DNA of 64,000 nt from Sabellastarte sp. h YS-2021 (lineage: Eukaryota > Annelida > Polychaeta > Sabellida > Sabellidae), in the NCBI GenBank assembly GCA_964017235.1, contig OZ024933.1, positions 94,269,432-94,333,431 on the forward strand. The letters run 5' to 3'. The notes under the pieces were generated by a model, which was not told the DNA's origin, did no database searches, and saw only the letters and a program-made list of their open reading frames with translations. The position numbers and the translations under genes were made by a program. Positions 1-10,198 of this stretch are shown in pieces. Every line of letters starts with the position of its first letter. Position 1 is the first letter of the stretch.

Positions 1-64
1 ACACTAACAGACAAGCTGGGAACTGTATTTCTTGTAACGGCCTGTCGGTTTCCAAATCTATTAG

Positions 65-72
65 TATAAAAA
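65..72 (+). promoter_or_regulatory. possible TATA box
   Basis: TATAAAAA followed by GGCCAG lies about 180 bp upstream of a degraded ORF that begins near 250. The spacing would suit a Pol II promoter of a transposon or a lost gene. No initiator is obvious, and TATA-like words are common in AT-rich DNA. Confidence 0.25.
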
Positions 73-249
73 GGCCAGTCAGCAGAAAATCTGCATACAT
101 TTGGGCTTTGACTTGTCAAGAGACAACTGGTGTGCAGCTTTTATTGTAAGTTTTTCATTTTTTTGCAAATTAGCTCAAGCTGCCAGTGAAATCTGTTCTG
201 GAGTTTCACTTTTATTTTTAAGTTTTGTTTTTTAAAACAAGCTGTACAA

Positions 250-1113
250 TTGATTGATGCCAAGGGGCCGAAGAGAAAGATTGAAGTACCTACTGATACT
301 CAACCACAGTTTGAGTTAGGAGATACAGCTGGGGATATAGAGAGGAGAAGGAGGGAGAGAGAGGAGAGGGAGCAGGAGGCGAGGGAAAGACAGAGGATAG
401 AGAGAGAGAGGAGGGACAGTGAGACAGTGAGGAAAGGCCAGAAAAGAGAGCGCGAACAGACATGGATACTGATGTAGAATCCACTCAATCCAGACAGAAG
501 AAGGGGCAAATGAAGTCCATTTTCCCGAGTGATTCAGATGTAAAGCCATCGTGGAGTTCGTTACTTTCAGGAATGAGACAGTGAAACTTCTCAGTGAAAT
601 ACAGTACAAGACCAAAGAACACAAAGAGACAGGTCACGATAACTCAACAGGTCACCACATTTCAACTTCCACAAGCAACACAGGCCACAGCAGGATGAGA
701 ATACATACCAAACCGGATTCTCAACCAGTCTCAGTACCAGTTGTGCAGTGACTGCCAATGTACAGCAACCGCAGGGGCCTGCTTCAGTGTCAGCACAGTC
801 ACTGTCCTATTTAGTTATGGATGACCAACAACCAGGGACTTCCAGACAGCTGATGTTCAGCCTGAGTCCAACCAAGACAGTCAACCCACCTTCAGTTGCA
901 GCTGTACAACAGGAGGAAAGTGAAAACAACACTGTTGGATTATCTAGTCTCTTTGGAGGGATTCTTAGTGTACTGCAGTATCAGCAGATCAACACACCAC
1001 AGCCATTTTCACCCTCTCAGCTTCAACCAGCTCCGTCACCAGTGCTGTCTTCCACTCATCAAGACCAGTCAAGACCTCCCAGCCAGTCCAGCCAGCAAAG
1101 TCAGCCCAAATGA
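250..1113 (+). pseudogene. degraded accessory protein ORF, possibly a Harbinger-associated MADF/Myb-like protein
   Basis: Three ORF pieces in different frames (250-477, 551-751, 748-1113) read as one broken coding region. The first is very rich in E and R (RRRREREEREQEARER). A short stretch then reads SIFPSDSD and, after a frame change, EFVTFRNETVKLLSE. The last piece is rich in Q, S and P. The SIF-DSD-EFV pattern recalls the DNA-binding accessory protein of some invertebrate PIF/Harbinger transposons, recognised from memory only. Harbinger transposase fragments lie on the opposite strand beyond the DIRS element, so this could be the partner gene of one larger element split by the DIRS insertion. 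It could also be an unrelated low-complexity ORF. Confidence 0.35.
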
Positions 1114-1143
1114 CCAGATCAGCCTGCACAAGTCACACCAACC

Positions 1144-1159
1144 GGCCCTTCTAAGGGCC
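1144..1159 (+). promoter_or_regulatory. histone-mRNA-type 3' stem-loop sequence
   Basis: GGCCCTTCTAAGGGCC followed by ACCCGA fits the metazoan histone 3' stem-loop consensus (GGYYYUUYUNARRRCC then ACC) at every position. It sits 31 bp after the stop codon of the Q-rich ORF, a histone-like spacing. That ORF is not a histone, and no purine-rich downstream element is clear. It lies just outside the DIRS terminal repeat. A chance hairpin is possible. Confidence 0.3.
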
Positions 1160-1239
1160 ACCCGAATCTTCCAAAAACAATTTTTATTGCATTAATACAT
1201 CCTATCCAATGGACAATTGCTTCACAGTTGGCACGACTG

Positions 1240-1400
1240 ATCCCACCAAATGTAAGAAAAAGACGTTCTGCATATACTACCGGCAGGACCGATCACGGAG
1301 TGTGCATTCGCTAGGTGGCACATCGTACTTCCTTCCTGTCTAGACATTGTGACGTCATAGCATCTTTTTCTTTTGGCACATGCAGTGTGCACACATGTTT
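1240..1400 (+). repeat. DIRS left terminal repeat with a CRE-like TGACGTCA site
   Basis: The block from GCATATACTACCGGCAGG through CTTCCTTCCTGTCTAGACA to TAGCATCTTTTTC recurs at 32270-32395, in related form at 31970-32060, and inverted at 36220-36340 and 48660-48780. It contains the palindrome TGACGTCA at 1350-1357, the CREB/ATF core. The + strand copies keep it; the two inverted copies read TGACTTCA-like. In DIRS elements the terminal repeat normally carries the promoter, so this is a candidate promoter site. Confidence 0.7.
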
Positions 1401-1499
1401 TCTACAGAGAAATGTTGTTTTTTGTAGTTTTACAACGAACTTTATCATTTTATGAACTTTTAATTATATCTACATTATTCTACTACAATACTGATCATC

Positions 1500-2286
1500 A
1501 TGTCATCCCCTGGACAAACGAGAGGCACTTGCAGCCACGTTATGGCTCTGTTTGATGGCAGAGAGAAGGGGGTTGGTGACAGATTGAAAGATGGATGGTT
1601 GGAAGATGGATTGTCAGATTTGCAAAGCGTTTACGCCTGCACTAATTCAACAACTTTCCGCCCCTATCTACGAGTCCAGGAAATAACGAGATCAGAAGAA
1701 GATTGTAACTGATTCCCCTGCTAGTGCACCCCCACTCTCATATGGACCCATCAGAGGTCACTGTTTTGGGATGGGTACACAAGGAATCTACTTCTGTTGA
1801 GTCTACTGCTAGCAAGAAGAAGAGAGCTGACGAATCTCCCAAGCCTAGCAGTAAGAAAAAATCCAGCAGCAAACCCAGGTCTGATGAACTCAAGGACCTA
1901 GATGAGAAATGGTCTGAACATTTTGCTAGACTAGAAACAATGCTAGAAGCAGATACGTGAACGCCAGCAGGGAAAGAAAGGTCGTGGCAAGCCTTCAGCT
2001 TTCTCACAAAAACTGTCCAAGGGTTCTAAAGAATGTAAATGACAATTTCTGTGTAAAGTGTGTTACCGGACTGAAGGACTGTGCTTGTGTGTCCGGAAAG
2101 AAAAGTTTGAACCCTTCATCATTTATGGCCGGAAGCAGGAACTTGACCAGCAAGAGCGAGACTGTAAATTTACAGAAAGGCGTAATTCCCAATTATTGTC
2201 ACAATTGTGCAGAAATAACATATGTGAAAGATGTTTCCTGTGTAGTCACTAAGTTCTGTAAATCCTGTCACAAACTGCTGTTATAG
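1500..2286 (+). pseudogene. DIRS gag-like ORF remnants
   Basis: The region starts with a decayed cysteine/histidine motif (CSHVMALFDG) whose fuller form is in the copy at 32.5 kb. ORF 1724-1960 carries a basic serine/lysine tract (SSKKKSSSKPRSDELKDLDE) followed by KWSEHFARLE, a pattern typical of DIRS gag proteins. ORF 1957-2286 holds several CxxC pairs (CVKCV, CHNC, CKSC) and the motif SETVNLQ, which recurs in the copy at 34.56-34.84 kb (RETVNL). Several frames are used, so no intact protein is encoded. Its expected role is nucleocapsid-like packaging of the element RNA. Confidence 0.7.
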
Positions 2287-2410
2287 ATCTACCTGTAGGG
2301 GTCAGACTGCACCAGTTTTGGAAAAAAAATGGGAAGCCCTGGGGTCAAGTCCCATGGTAGTAATAGTACTTAGATAGGGCTAGACCCTCTCCTTACAGTT
2401 CAGACCCAAG

Positions 2411-4118
2411 TTGACCAGATCATCAACTGTCATAAGCAACTATGTAAATCCCCACAAGAACCTCCACTTGTTGGAGGCCCTACACCAGCTGGTGAACAAA
2501 AATGCAGTGGAACCGGTAACGACTCAAAAATCACTGGACTTTTACAACAGACTATTTTTGGTTCCCAAACCCAACAACAGGTGGAGACCTATCTTGGACC
2601 TGAGCACCTTGAAAACCTCAAAATGGAGACACCAGAGAGAATAAGAACCTCCTATCCCTACAGGCAGGGGAGTGGTAGACCATAGATTTCAAGGATGCAT
2701 ACTTCCACATACCAATTCACAGTCAGTCCAAGAAGTACATGTATTTTCACGTCCAGAGTCAGCCCTACCAGTTCAAAGCACCCTTTGGCCTGTCCACAGC
2801 ACCAATGGAGTTCACACTGTTGGCCAAAGAGGTCAAATTGATGGCTTTACAGAGGGGTATAGGAATCCACCAGTACCTAGATGACAGGTCCCACCATATC
2901 TGTCTCCAGCATACACAGACCTTGGTAGCTCTTTGTCAAGAGCTAGGCTGGCTGGTGAACAGGGAGAAATCAGAACTGGTCCCAAAACAGGTTTTCAACT
3001 TTGTAGGTTACCAGTTCGACGTGACAGAGGGCAGGGTCAAACCCACACAAGAGCATTGGCAGGCCTTAACAAGCAAGATTCAGTCAATATTGTCCGGTAT
3101 GGTGTGTACGGTCAGGCAGTTCATGTCCCTCATAGGTCTGCTCACAGCATCAGAAAAGCAAGTCCACCTAGGTGGACTCCATATGAGACCCATACAGTGG
3201 CATTTGAAAAACAACTGGAGGGTCCCAGAATCACTGGAAAAGGTGATACCAGTTCCCGGGTCGCTCCACCCTCACTTAAAATGGTGGATGGAGGAAAGCA
3301 ATGTTCTACAAGGTCAACCATTACACCCACTAAAGCATGCTCTGCAGATTTTTACAAATGCGTCAAAAGAAGGGTGGGGCGCTCACTTAAACGAACACAC
3401 AGCAAGGGAAACCTGGTCCCTTTCAGAAAGCAAGTTGCATATAAACCATCTGAAACTAAAGGCTGGTCCTTCTGGCCTTAAAAGAGTTCAAAGACCTTTG
3501 TTTGGACAACATAGTTCTGGTGGCCACAGACAACACAACAGTGGTTGCCTATATAAACAAAGAAGGGGGATGAAGTCGGGCCCTCTGTGCACCCTTCTGT
3601 GGAGAATCCTGACCTGATGTACCAAGACACAGGTAACCCTCAAAGCTCGACACATACCAGGCTGACTGAATGTGATAGCAGACAAACTATCCAGACTAGG
3701 CCAGAGCATTCAAACAGAATGGTCCCTTCACCCAGAGGTCTTCCAGGCCATATGCTCCCGGTGGCACCAGCCCCAAGTGGACTTTTTTGCCACCAGGTTC
3801 AACAACAAACTTCCACAGTTTGCGTCACCGGTCCAAGACCCCCAGGCATGGGCAGTGGATGCACTCAGTCTGCCCTGGGAAGATCTGGACCCATATGCTT
3901 TTCCACCAGCAGCCACCTTGGGCAAAGTGGTGCAGAAGTTGCAGGACTACCCGTGCAACAGAATCATACTGACTGCACCGGGGTGGTCCAACATGCCCTG
4001 GTTCTGGGATCTAGTGGCAATGTCCAGTCAGATCCCACTGTGCCTGCCCAGTCTGCCCAATCTGGTGACTCAGCCATTCAACCAGACCCTGCAGTGCACA
4101 GGAACCTGTCAAACCTGA
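2411..4118 (+). pseudogene. DIRS reverse transcriptase-RNase H, broken
   Basis: The RT begins with the LVPKPNNRWRPILDLS motif near 2560. A DFKDAYFHIPIH block follows near 2687, then YQFKAPFGLSTAPMEF, and the catalytic YLDD at 2874-2885. RNase H follows, with FTNASKEGWGAHL near 3350 (the first catalytic D appears replaced by N) and DNTTVVAYINKEGG near 3525. ORF 3672-4118 carries the DIRS-specific tail (VDFFATRFNNKLPQFASP). Reading the domain needs at least three frame changes and a deletion in the RT palm, so the gene is dead. The family makes cDNA that is integrated by the tyrosine recombinase encoded next to it. Confidence 0.85.
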
Positions 4119-4207
4119 ACATACATACCTGGCTCCTAGAGCTAGAGCAATCAAGGAGCAGGGCAGTGGCTCCTCAAAGATGATCAACCAGATCCGTCTA
4201 TGAGGCA

Positions 4208-4990
4208 ATGTGGACCATTTTTACAAAGGGGTGCCTCAGTAATCGGGTGGACTTCAGGGCACCACCTCTAAACGCCATTGCTGACTTTCTTCTGTACTTA
4301 TTCCAGGACAGAAAGTTGCAGCCAGGCACCAGATCAGCCATGAGAATCTCACCCGTCTCCTTGATAGTTTCCATAGAAACAGATCCAAGGGCAGGAGGGG
4401 CATCCCCTCCTGGAACCTCTCTTTGGTTCTACACCAGCTGACAAAGGCAGTCTTTGAACCCTTAAAAGAAGCCTCACTAAAACACTCGACTTTCAAGACA
4501 GTTTTCCTGTTGGCCCTGTGTTCTGGTAAACGCAGGAGTGAGATCCAGCTGGCTAAGGAGGGCCCAGATAGTGTGGCCCCAGTGGTTATACCAGCCCTGG
4601 CCGCCACTCTAGATAAGTCACTTACGGGTGAGAGGTTTGTATGCCCATTCAGATCCCTGCGCTATTACTTGGACAGGACCTCAAGATCTTAGGCAGAACA
4701 AGGAGTTGGTCTTTGTCTCCTTAAAGAAAGGTTTTGATTAGGACATCTCACCTGGCACCATCTCCTATGAGCTCTCTGACCAGGAGGCCCTCACATTGAA
4801 TCAGGTTAAAGCCCATGATGTCAGGGCCTTTGCTGCATCTGAGGCCTTCCAGTCGGGGGTCTCCTTAGAGCAAATTTTGCCGCTGCCGCTGGAAATCACA
4901 TAACACCTTCACACAGTTCTATTTGAAAGATGTGGCTTGGGCTGATTCAGAGCTCTTCCATTTGGGGCCAGTAGTGGCTGCACAACAGGT
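4208..4990 (+). pseudogene. DIRS tyrosine recombinase, broken
   Basis: ORF 4423-4692 contains LLALCSGKRRSEI, the first catalytic arginine box of DIRS recombinases. Downstream, in other frames, the H-x-x-R box appears as HDVRAFAAS near 4813, then a W-containing segment and FTQFYLKDVAWAD near 4910. This is the usual order of the domain. A stop after 4692 and a shift near 4880 split it. The domain integrates circular cDNA in DIRS elements, in place of a DDE integrase. Identification is firm; activity is excluded by the breaks. Confidence 0.8.
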
Positions 4991-5065
4991 GCACCATCAA
5001 ACTCAAAATAAGGATATATGTACATATTGTATATATTTTGTATGTAGTATAGAAATATAATGACA

Positions 5066-5091
5066 AAAAAAATATATATATATATATAAAA
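5066..5091. repeat. A/TA low-complexity tract
   Basis: A short A run is followed by TATATA repeats within the DIRS 3' region. No further function is seen. Confidence 0.8.
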
Positions 5092-5504
5092 ACTGTGACT
5101 TGCTTCCTTTGGGAAGTTTATTTCTTATGAGACTGAACTCATCCCTCTCTACCTCTTCTCAGAGCAGGTCTGGGAAAAAGAGGGGGGGCAACGTCAGTAT
5201 ACTTCCGGGTAACCAGTTTGTGGTAACCAACCATGACCTTATAGGGTTCACTGACCCTAGGTGAAACCGGGCCTTCTCAGTTTAGTTTGTTTAATGAGTT
5301 CACTTCAGTCTCTAGTAGCTCACCCCCCTTCCAAGCGGTAGTTATTCAGCAATTGTTCAACAAAAGTTAATACCCTATCCAACGGGTCTTTCCTGGGTTT
5401 GAATCTTGAGTTGATATTTGATTTTGTGAAATGATTTTGGGATGGAATTGTGTTTGTGATGGGGCATGTTTTTGGTGAAATTGAAATTGGGGTTATTTTG
5501 TTGT

Positions 5505-5551
5505 TGTTTTTTTTTGTTGTTTTTTTTTTTTTTTTGGGGGGGGGGGGGGGG
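5505..5551. repeat. poly-T / poly-G tract
   Basis: T-rich DNA passes into 15 T at 5521-5535 and then 16 G at 5536-5551. The tract sits just past the end of the Harbinger transposase fragment and could mark a junction. The long G run could fold as a quadruplex, and its exact length is prone to sequencing error. Confidence 0.85.
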
Positions 5552-5559
5552 TCTCAACA

Positions 5560-6015
5560 CTTCGCTGGAATAAAAGTTCTTGGATCAGTCCTGAAAAGGA
5601 TTGATAGATGACAGCATGTTCTCCCCTCAGTCTTCTGGCCTCAGTCTTTTTAAACTCTGACCTCAAACCTAGCCAGCACTCCCACGTGATTGATGGGTTT
5701 CTAAAGTTGTGATTATGTCCCTGTTCCCCCTGGTCTGCCTGTGGTGGTTGTATGTCGTTGGCTGAAGTGGGTGGTCTGTATGCTCCCCCCTGATGGCTTC
5801 TCAGCATGTTATGTAGTATCACACATGTTAACACAATGTCTCTCACAACTTTTGGCCTCTGCTCCATGGTGGTCAACAGCAACCCTGAATCTCTTGACAA
5901 GTATACCAAATGAGTTCTCGACCACCTTCCTCCCCCTGGATATCCTGTAGTTGGCTATTCTCTCTTTTCTGGTCAGTCTCTCTTCTGAGATGGGGGTAAT
6001 TCTTTCTTCAATCAA
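5560..6015 (-). pseudogene. PIF/Harbinger transposase, C-terminal part
   Basis: Two overlapping ORF pieces read [20 protein letters not shown], then [17 protein letters not shown]. This is the last catalytic block of the DDE_4 (Harbinger) transposase: the E of VVENSFGIL and the ILHNML helix. A proline- and glutamine-containing tail follows (YRPPTSANDIQPPQADQGEQ). The central domain with the two catalytic D residues is missing, and the frame changes near 5900. The family moves DNA by cut-and-paste with short target duplications. Confidence 0.8.
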
Positions 6016-6065
6016 ATTTTTAAAATGCTGGTTCCATCCTGGTGAAGTTTCTGTAGCCTGGTATG

Positions 6066-6240
6066 TCAGTAGTGATTAGCTCGTCCAAGAGTGTTCTGTA
6101 GCATCCTCTCTCCTCTCTGCAGTATCCAGGGCATGACCCATGGATTCTGTGGCTTCCTTCTCCTTCTGGGTGGTGGGGTTGGTGGTGCTGGCTGGATTGG
6201 TGCTGGGTTCTGCTGTCTTCTGTGTCTTGAAATCATGAAA
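6066..6240 (-). pseudogene. PIF/Harbinger transposase, N-terminal piece
   Basis: PPPRRRRKPQNPWVMPWILQ followed by [15 protein letters not shown] matches the start of Harbinger transposases. It matches the piece at 7850-8125 (RRKTPNPWIMPWILQREEKR). It joins the C-terminal piece with the middle deleted. Confidence 0.7.
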
Positions 6241-6292
6241 TATAAAAACAAATTTAACTCAATAATAAACAAAAGGACCCTCAAGTGATCAA

Positions 6293-6838
6293 CCCAGATA
6301 GCATTCCGCCGTCGGACCGACGTTGGCTATTGGTCGCATGGTCGGCAGATTTTGCCGACGTTGGCTTGCCAACCAACACTCTGGTTAGATGTCTCTATAT
6401 TTTGCCGACGTTGGGCCGATGTTGGCTTGCCAACCAACACTCAGGTTAGATGTCTATATTTTGCCAACGTTGGGCCAACGTTGGGCCAACGGCGGATTTT
6501 TATTCAAGATGGCGGTGAGCAATAATAGGGGATTTGGGGTAACTTAGAAAAAAATATTTATTATGGTATGTCTAAAAATCATATTTCAGTGAGCCCACAA
6601 ATTTTAACTAACCATTTAACAATTTTACACATAAAAATAATATTCTCATTAAAAATTCACACTACAAAAGTTATCAATGAACATCATCTGATTGGCTGAT
6701 GCTATACATAGAATATAATTTTCACCGGTGGCTTGCCGACGTTGGGCCAACGTTGGCCCGACGGTGGCAGCCAATGTCGGACAGACGGATGTGCCGACGT
6801 TGGGCCAACGTCGGTCCGACGGTGGAATGCTATCTGGG
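6293..6838. mobile_element. MITE with long terminal inverted repeats (CCCAGATAGCATTCC)
   Basis: The left end reads CCCAGATAGCATTCCGCCG and the right end is its complement, CGGTGGAATGCTATCTGGG. The subterminal parts are built from many copies of a GCCGACGTTGGGCCAACGTT-like palindromic word, so the ends can fold into extended hairpins. The centre (about 6500-6715) is AT-rich and non-coding. The flanking bases give no clear long target duplication. Confidence 0.8.
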
Positions 6839-7179
6839 AAGCAGTTGCTCTTGATGTGTTGTTGTCATCTTTGAAGTGTGATATGAGTGGCAAATCCCTG
6901 GTGATAAGGTGTAATATGGATCCCGATTCTGGATCCTGACTATAGATACCAAACCACAAAATCAATCAGTCCTGTCGGCAAGGGTCCAGAACATGCTCCT
7001 GGCTTGTCTGTCTTTATGGGTTGTCTGTTTGTGTTCTGGCTTGTCTGTTAGGGGTTTAGGGCATGTCGTAGTACTTCTACAACTGGCCATGCAAAAAACG
7101 TCCCCGACCTTACTTCTTGTTGGGTCGGGCCTATAGTTGTACGGTCGGTTACAAGATCGGCTCCAATGGAACACCTGCA

Positions 7180-7845
7180 TAATACATCCACTGTCGAAAA
7201 TAATAGAAAACAAACAGTACTCAAGGGAGAACAAACTCTCACCTGGGGATATGGAACCTGATTTTGACCAAGAATCCATAAAAAAATTCTGCAGTCTCAA
7301 TTTGGTACTGCACCATCTTTCAGAGCCACCTTCTTGTGTTTAAAGATGAGACAACATTGTGATAACTATTTTCTGAGCTATCAACCTTGTGTTAAGATGA
7401 GACCCTGATTTGATATTTTTGATATATCGAGCAGATGTTGTCAAACAGTCCCTGAGATAATTCTGGAGTCTCCATGTGGATTCAGACCATCTCCGATGAG
7501 GAACAGGTCATGTGTACAATCCATGTTACATGAAAATATTACTCCAATCAAATGCTTAAGTTTATGAGTTACATGTACGTGGACAAAAAAAAAAGAAAAA
7601 CAAAAAGAGAACAAGATCTGAGGGGAGTGACAGTAAAATGGACACAGAGGTCCTTTCTTCGGGATCAGTAAGACATATCATATACTCTTACTGGAATTCA
7701 ACTGGCAGACCTTGAGAACAAATTTACAGGTGGTGGTTAGGCCAACCAGCAAGTGATACTGCAAGGATGTGAAGGATTCTCCTAGCTGTTGCCAGGTGTC
7801 TCACTGTTATTGCCAGTTTCAATCCTACTTCTAAGGGTTTCATAA
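7180..7845. other. no gene recognised; probable transposon-derived DNA
   Basis: No coding region is supported. A-rich (near 7585-7610) and diverged stretches lie between two Harbinger fragments. Confidence 0.4.
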
Positions 7846-7849
7846 AATT

Positions 7850-8508
7850 GGTGACTGACTTCTTGATGCAGTGGTGTATGCGTTCCTCGATGATGTAAAA
7901 AATGCAAGTGGAATCCTGCCAAAATTTTGGTAACCTAAGATATCATTCTGTGTTAAGTCGGCCAGAAGGGTTCTATAACATCCTCTTTTTTCTTCTCTTT
8001 GAAGGATCCAGGGCATAATCCAGGGATTTGGTGTCTTTCTCCTGGGTGGAATTGTTGGCTGTGGTGAAGGTGCTGGCTGTAGGGCAGGTGCTGGTCCTGG
8101 GTTCAGATTCTTCCGTTTCTGTCTGAAAATTAAAATGAAAAAGTACCCTAAGATTCTGTAGAGGTTTATACAGTGTTGGTTTGATCCCAACTTGCGACCC
8201 CGACTCCAGAAATTAATCAATACAGTCGGGGTGGGTCGGGAAACTGTTCCAGTCCTGTCAGTTTGTCACAACACCTCGGTCTGATATGGCTTGCTTGTAA
8301 GAGTTTACTTCTCGTCCTGGTGATTTCTCATCCAAGTTAGGAAGTAGATCCAGACAAGACGGAATGCATTACGTCCTGTTGGGGAGGTGAAACTGAATTT
8401 TTTTCGCGCTTTTTTCTGGATATTTGTCCCAAATTCCTGACTTTTCGAACCGACCCTAGAGTCGTAGATTCGGTTATAGGGTCGGCTCCAGTGGAACACC
8501 ACCATAAG
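7850..8508 (-). mobile_element. second PIF/Harbinger fragment (terminus plus transposase N-terminus)
   Basis: On the minus strand it begins with GGTGTTCCACTGGAGCCGAC near 8498. It passes a proline-rich segment and reads RRKTPNPWIMPWILQREEKR, then LLADLTQNDILGYQNFGRIP. The last part is the Harbinger pattern of an acidic D followed by YxNFxRM. The rest of the transposase is absent. Confidence 0.7.
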
Positions 8509-8685
8509 CTTATAATTAGATACTAAACTTGCGGTAATTTATGGCACATCATTTACTGACCCTTTTTCTAAATAGGGCTCCAGGCTGGAGAACTAAACTT
8601 AATTGAAATTAAGCCAATTTTATGTTTTATTCGGCAAGGTTCCCATCACATAAAACATGTATACACATGCTTTAATTCAGTGTTA

Positions 8686-9310
8686 GGGGCCATTTCCATA
8701 CACACTGATGCATATTGCGTATCCGCAATGCAGATCCGTGAATGCGTTTGCGTATTTTTGTAGCATGTTTAAATAATAGAGAGTGTTTCCATATACACTG
8801 ATCCTTATTGCGTTAAGCATGCGTATGCGCAATGCGTGAAGGAAATGCAGCACTGTTGCAAAAAAACGCATTCACGCAACGTAAAATAATGGCAAGATCA
8901 CTGATTTTGTTATTTTTTTCTCTTGAAACAAGCATAAAATCGTCAATTTTTGCTCAATTTTTATAAATAAGGTATCATTTTGAAGCTTGTAACAGGCAGA
9001 ATACATGTACATTGGTTATGTGATTGATTTAATATATTTTAAGTAAATATAACAACAACAATAAAATATAAATGGATAAACTGAAAAATCTGCCTTTAAG
9101 AAATATTTATAAGTCTTGATAATTCATAGAAATATATTCTGTCATGGATTTAATTAATACTGCTTGCTATATTTATCCCCAAATCTGCATTGTTTATGCA
9201 CTTATTTTAAGCATGTATGGAAACACATTTTATGCAATCTGCATACGCATTGCGGATCTGCATCGCGGATACGGATCGCGGATCAGTGCGTATGGAAATG
9301 TACACTAAAG
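8686..9310. mobile_element. MITE with GCATACGCATTGCGG-type inverted repeats
   Basis: The left end contains CCATTTCCATACACACTGAT and the right end the complement-like GATCAGTGCGTATGGAAATG. A second inner pair (GTTTCCATATACACTGATCC at about 8788, GTATGGAAACAC at about 9213) gives nested inverted repeats. The interior is AT-rich without coding potential. Confidence 0.75.
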
Positions 9311-10198
9311 TTGTTGACAATAATAATGTGTTTGTTTTTATAGAAAAAAAAATCAACAATCTGAAGTACTACATGTACTTAGTAAAACCCGATAATGTGT
9401 TTATAAATAACTTCCATGCTGTAATTCCTTAACACATACATATTTGTATGTTCTACTGTTCAAGACCAACGACTAAAAAGAAAAAAAATGGACACAATAT
9501 GCTATGCTCAAACCACGCGAGGTTATTGATTTCTTATAAATTATTTTCTACGGTACTTAGTATTATGTGGGACATGCGTGTGTTGCCTTATGTGTTCCCC
9601 CTCCCCAGCCTAACACTTTTTGTTATTCAGTTATTTGGATTTGGTAACTTGTCCTGACTTGTTGGTAAGCCATAAATATTTCTCATATAAAAATTAATGA
9701 AAGGTATCAAACAGTACAATAATAAACATGAGTATATAGTGTGTCTCACTTATATGCGGAAATTGATATAGATTTGGATAGTAAAATACTAATTTTAACA
9801 TCAAAAGTGAGTGTTTTTGTAGTGATGTGTAAATGTTTAAGTTATATATTACTCATATAATTATACATCACGTATTATTATAGATGATATTATAATATAT
9901 AGCATATATTAAAGCATAGGATAAAGTAAATATATTTCATAAACTTGTGTATAAAATTCGGCAGGCGTTGTGGGTAGTTATTAATGACGCATATATAGGG
10001 ATTGCAACTAAAAACTTGTAACCACTTCACGGAACATTTATTTGTTATCTATTATGTTATGGGACACTATGGTATCACTCTGCATGTTCGCGTAAGCGTG
10101 AACTTCTGCTCCAAAAGTACAAGGCCCAGAGACATGTAGACTTTCTTCAAGCCCTTTTGTTTATTGTATTATATGAGGACTGAATGATCTTTTTTTAC
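9311..10198. other. AT-rich DNA, nothing recognised
   Basis: Both strands show only short ORFs without motifs. No repeat shared with the rest of the window was recognised. Confidence 0.5.

Larger units (their letters stand above)
1170..5380 (+). mobile_element. decayed DIRS-type (tyrosine recombinase) retrotransposon, copy A
   Basis: A gag-like region, an RT-RNase H region and a tyrosine-recombinase region follow each other in DIRS order, with many stops and frameshifts. The left end (about 1176-1400) matches terminal repeats seen at 31.9-32.4 kb in direct orientation and at 36.2-36.4 and 48.6-48.9 kb in inverted orientation. After the recombinase, a run near 5365-5382 (TTAATACCCTATCCAACGG) resembles the left edge (TTAATACATCCTATCCAATGG), as expected for a DIRS internal complementary region. 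A clear inverted right terminal repeat is not seen, so the right boundary is approximate. Confidence 0.85.
5560..7175 (-). mobile_element. PIF/Harbinger DNA transposon fragment with an internal MITE
   Basis: Read on the minus strand, the element starts at a terminus near 7175 (GCAGGTGTTCCATTGGAGCC). It passes through a MITE (6293-6838), then an N-terminal transposase piece (6240-6066) and a C-terminal piece (6015-5560). The same terminus is seen near 8498 (minus) and near 63860 (plus), which supports it as a real element end. The opposite terminus is not found before the DIRS element. Confidence 0.65.

Noticed and set aside
290..624. Minus-strand ORFs rich in S and L opposite the first ORF
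   Set aside because: They are antisense shadows of the purine-rich E/R coding stretch.
1..1160. A histone gene, because of the TATA box and the 3' stem-loop
   Set aside because: No histone-fold or linker-histone sequence can be read in any frame between them.
2739..3617. An endogenous retrovirus
   Set aside because: The RT and RNase H type (DIRS), the tyrosine recombinase in place of a DDE integrase, the inverted terminal repeats elsewhere, and the lack of protease or envelope point to a DIRS retrotransposon.
5375..5560. Minus-strand ORF starting with a proline run and a lysine/asparagine stretch
   Set aside because: It is a translation of the poly-T/poly-G tract.
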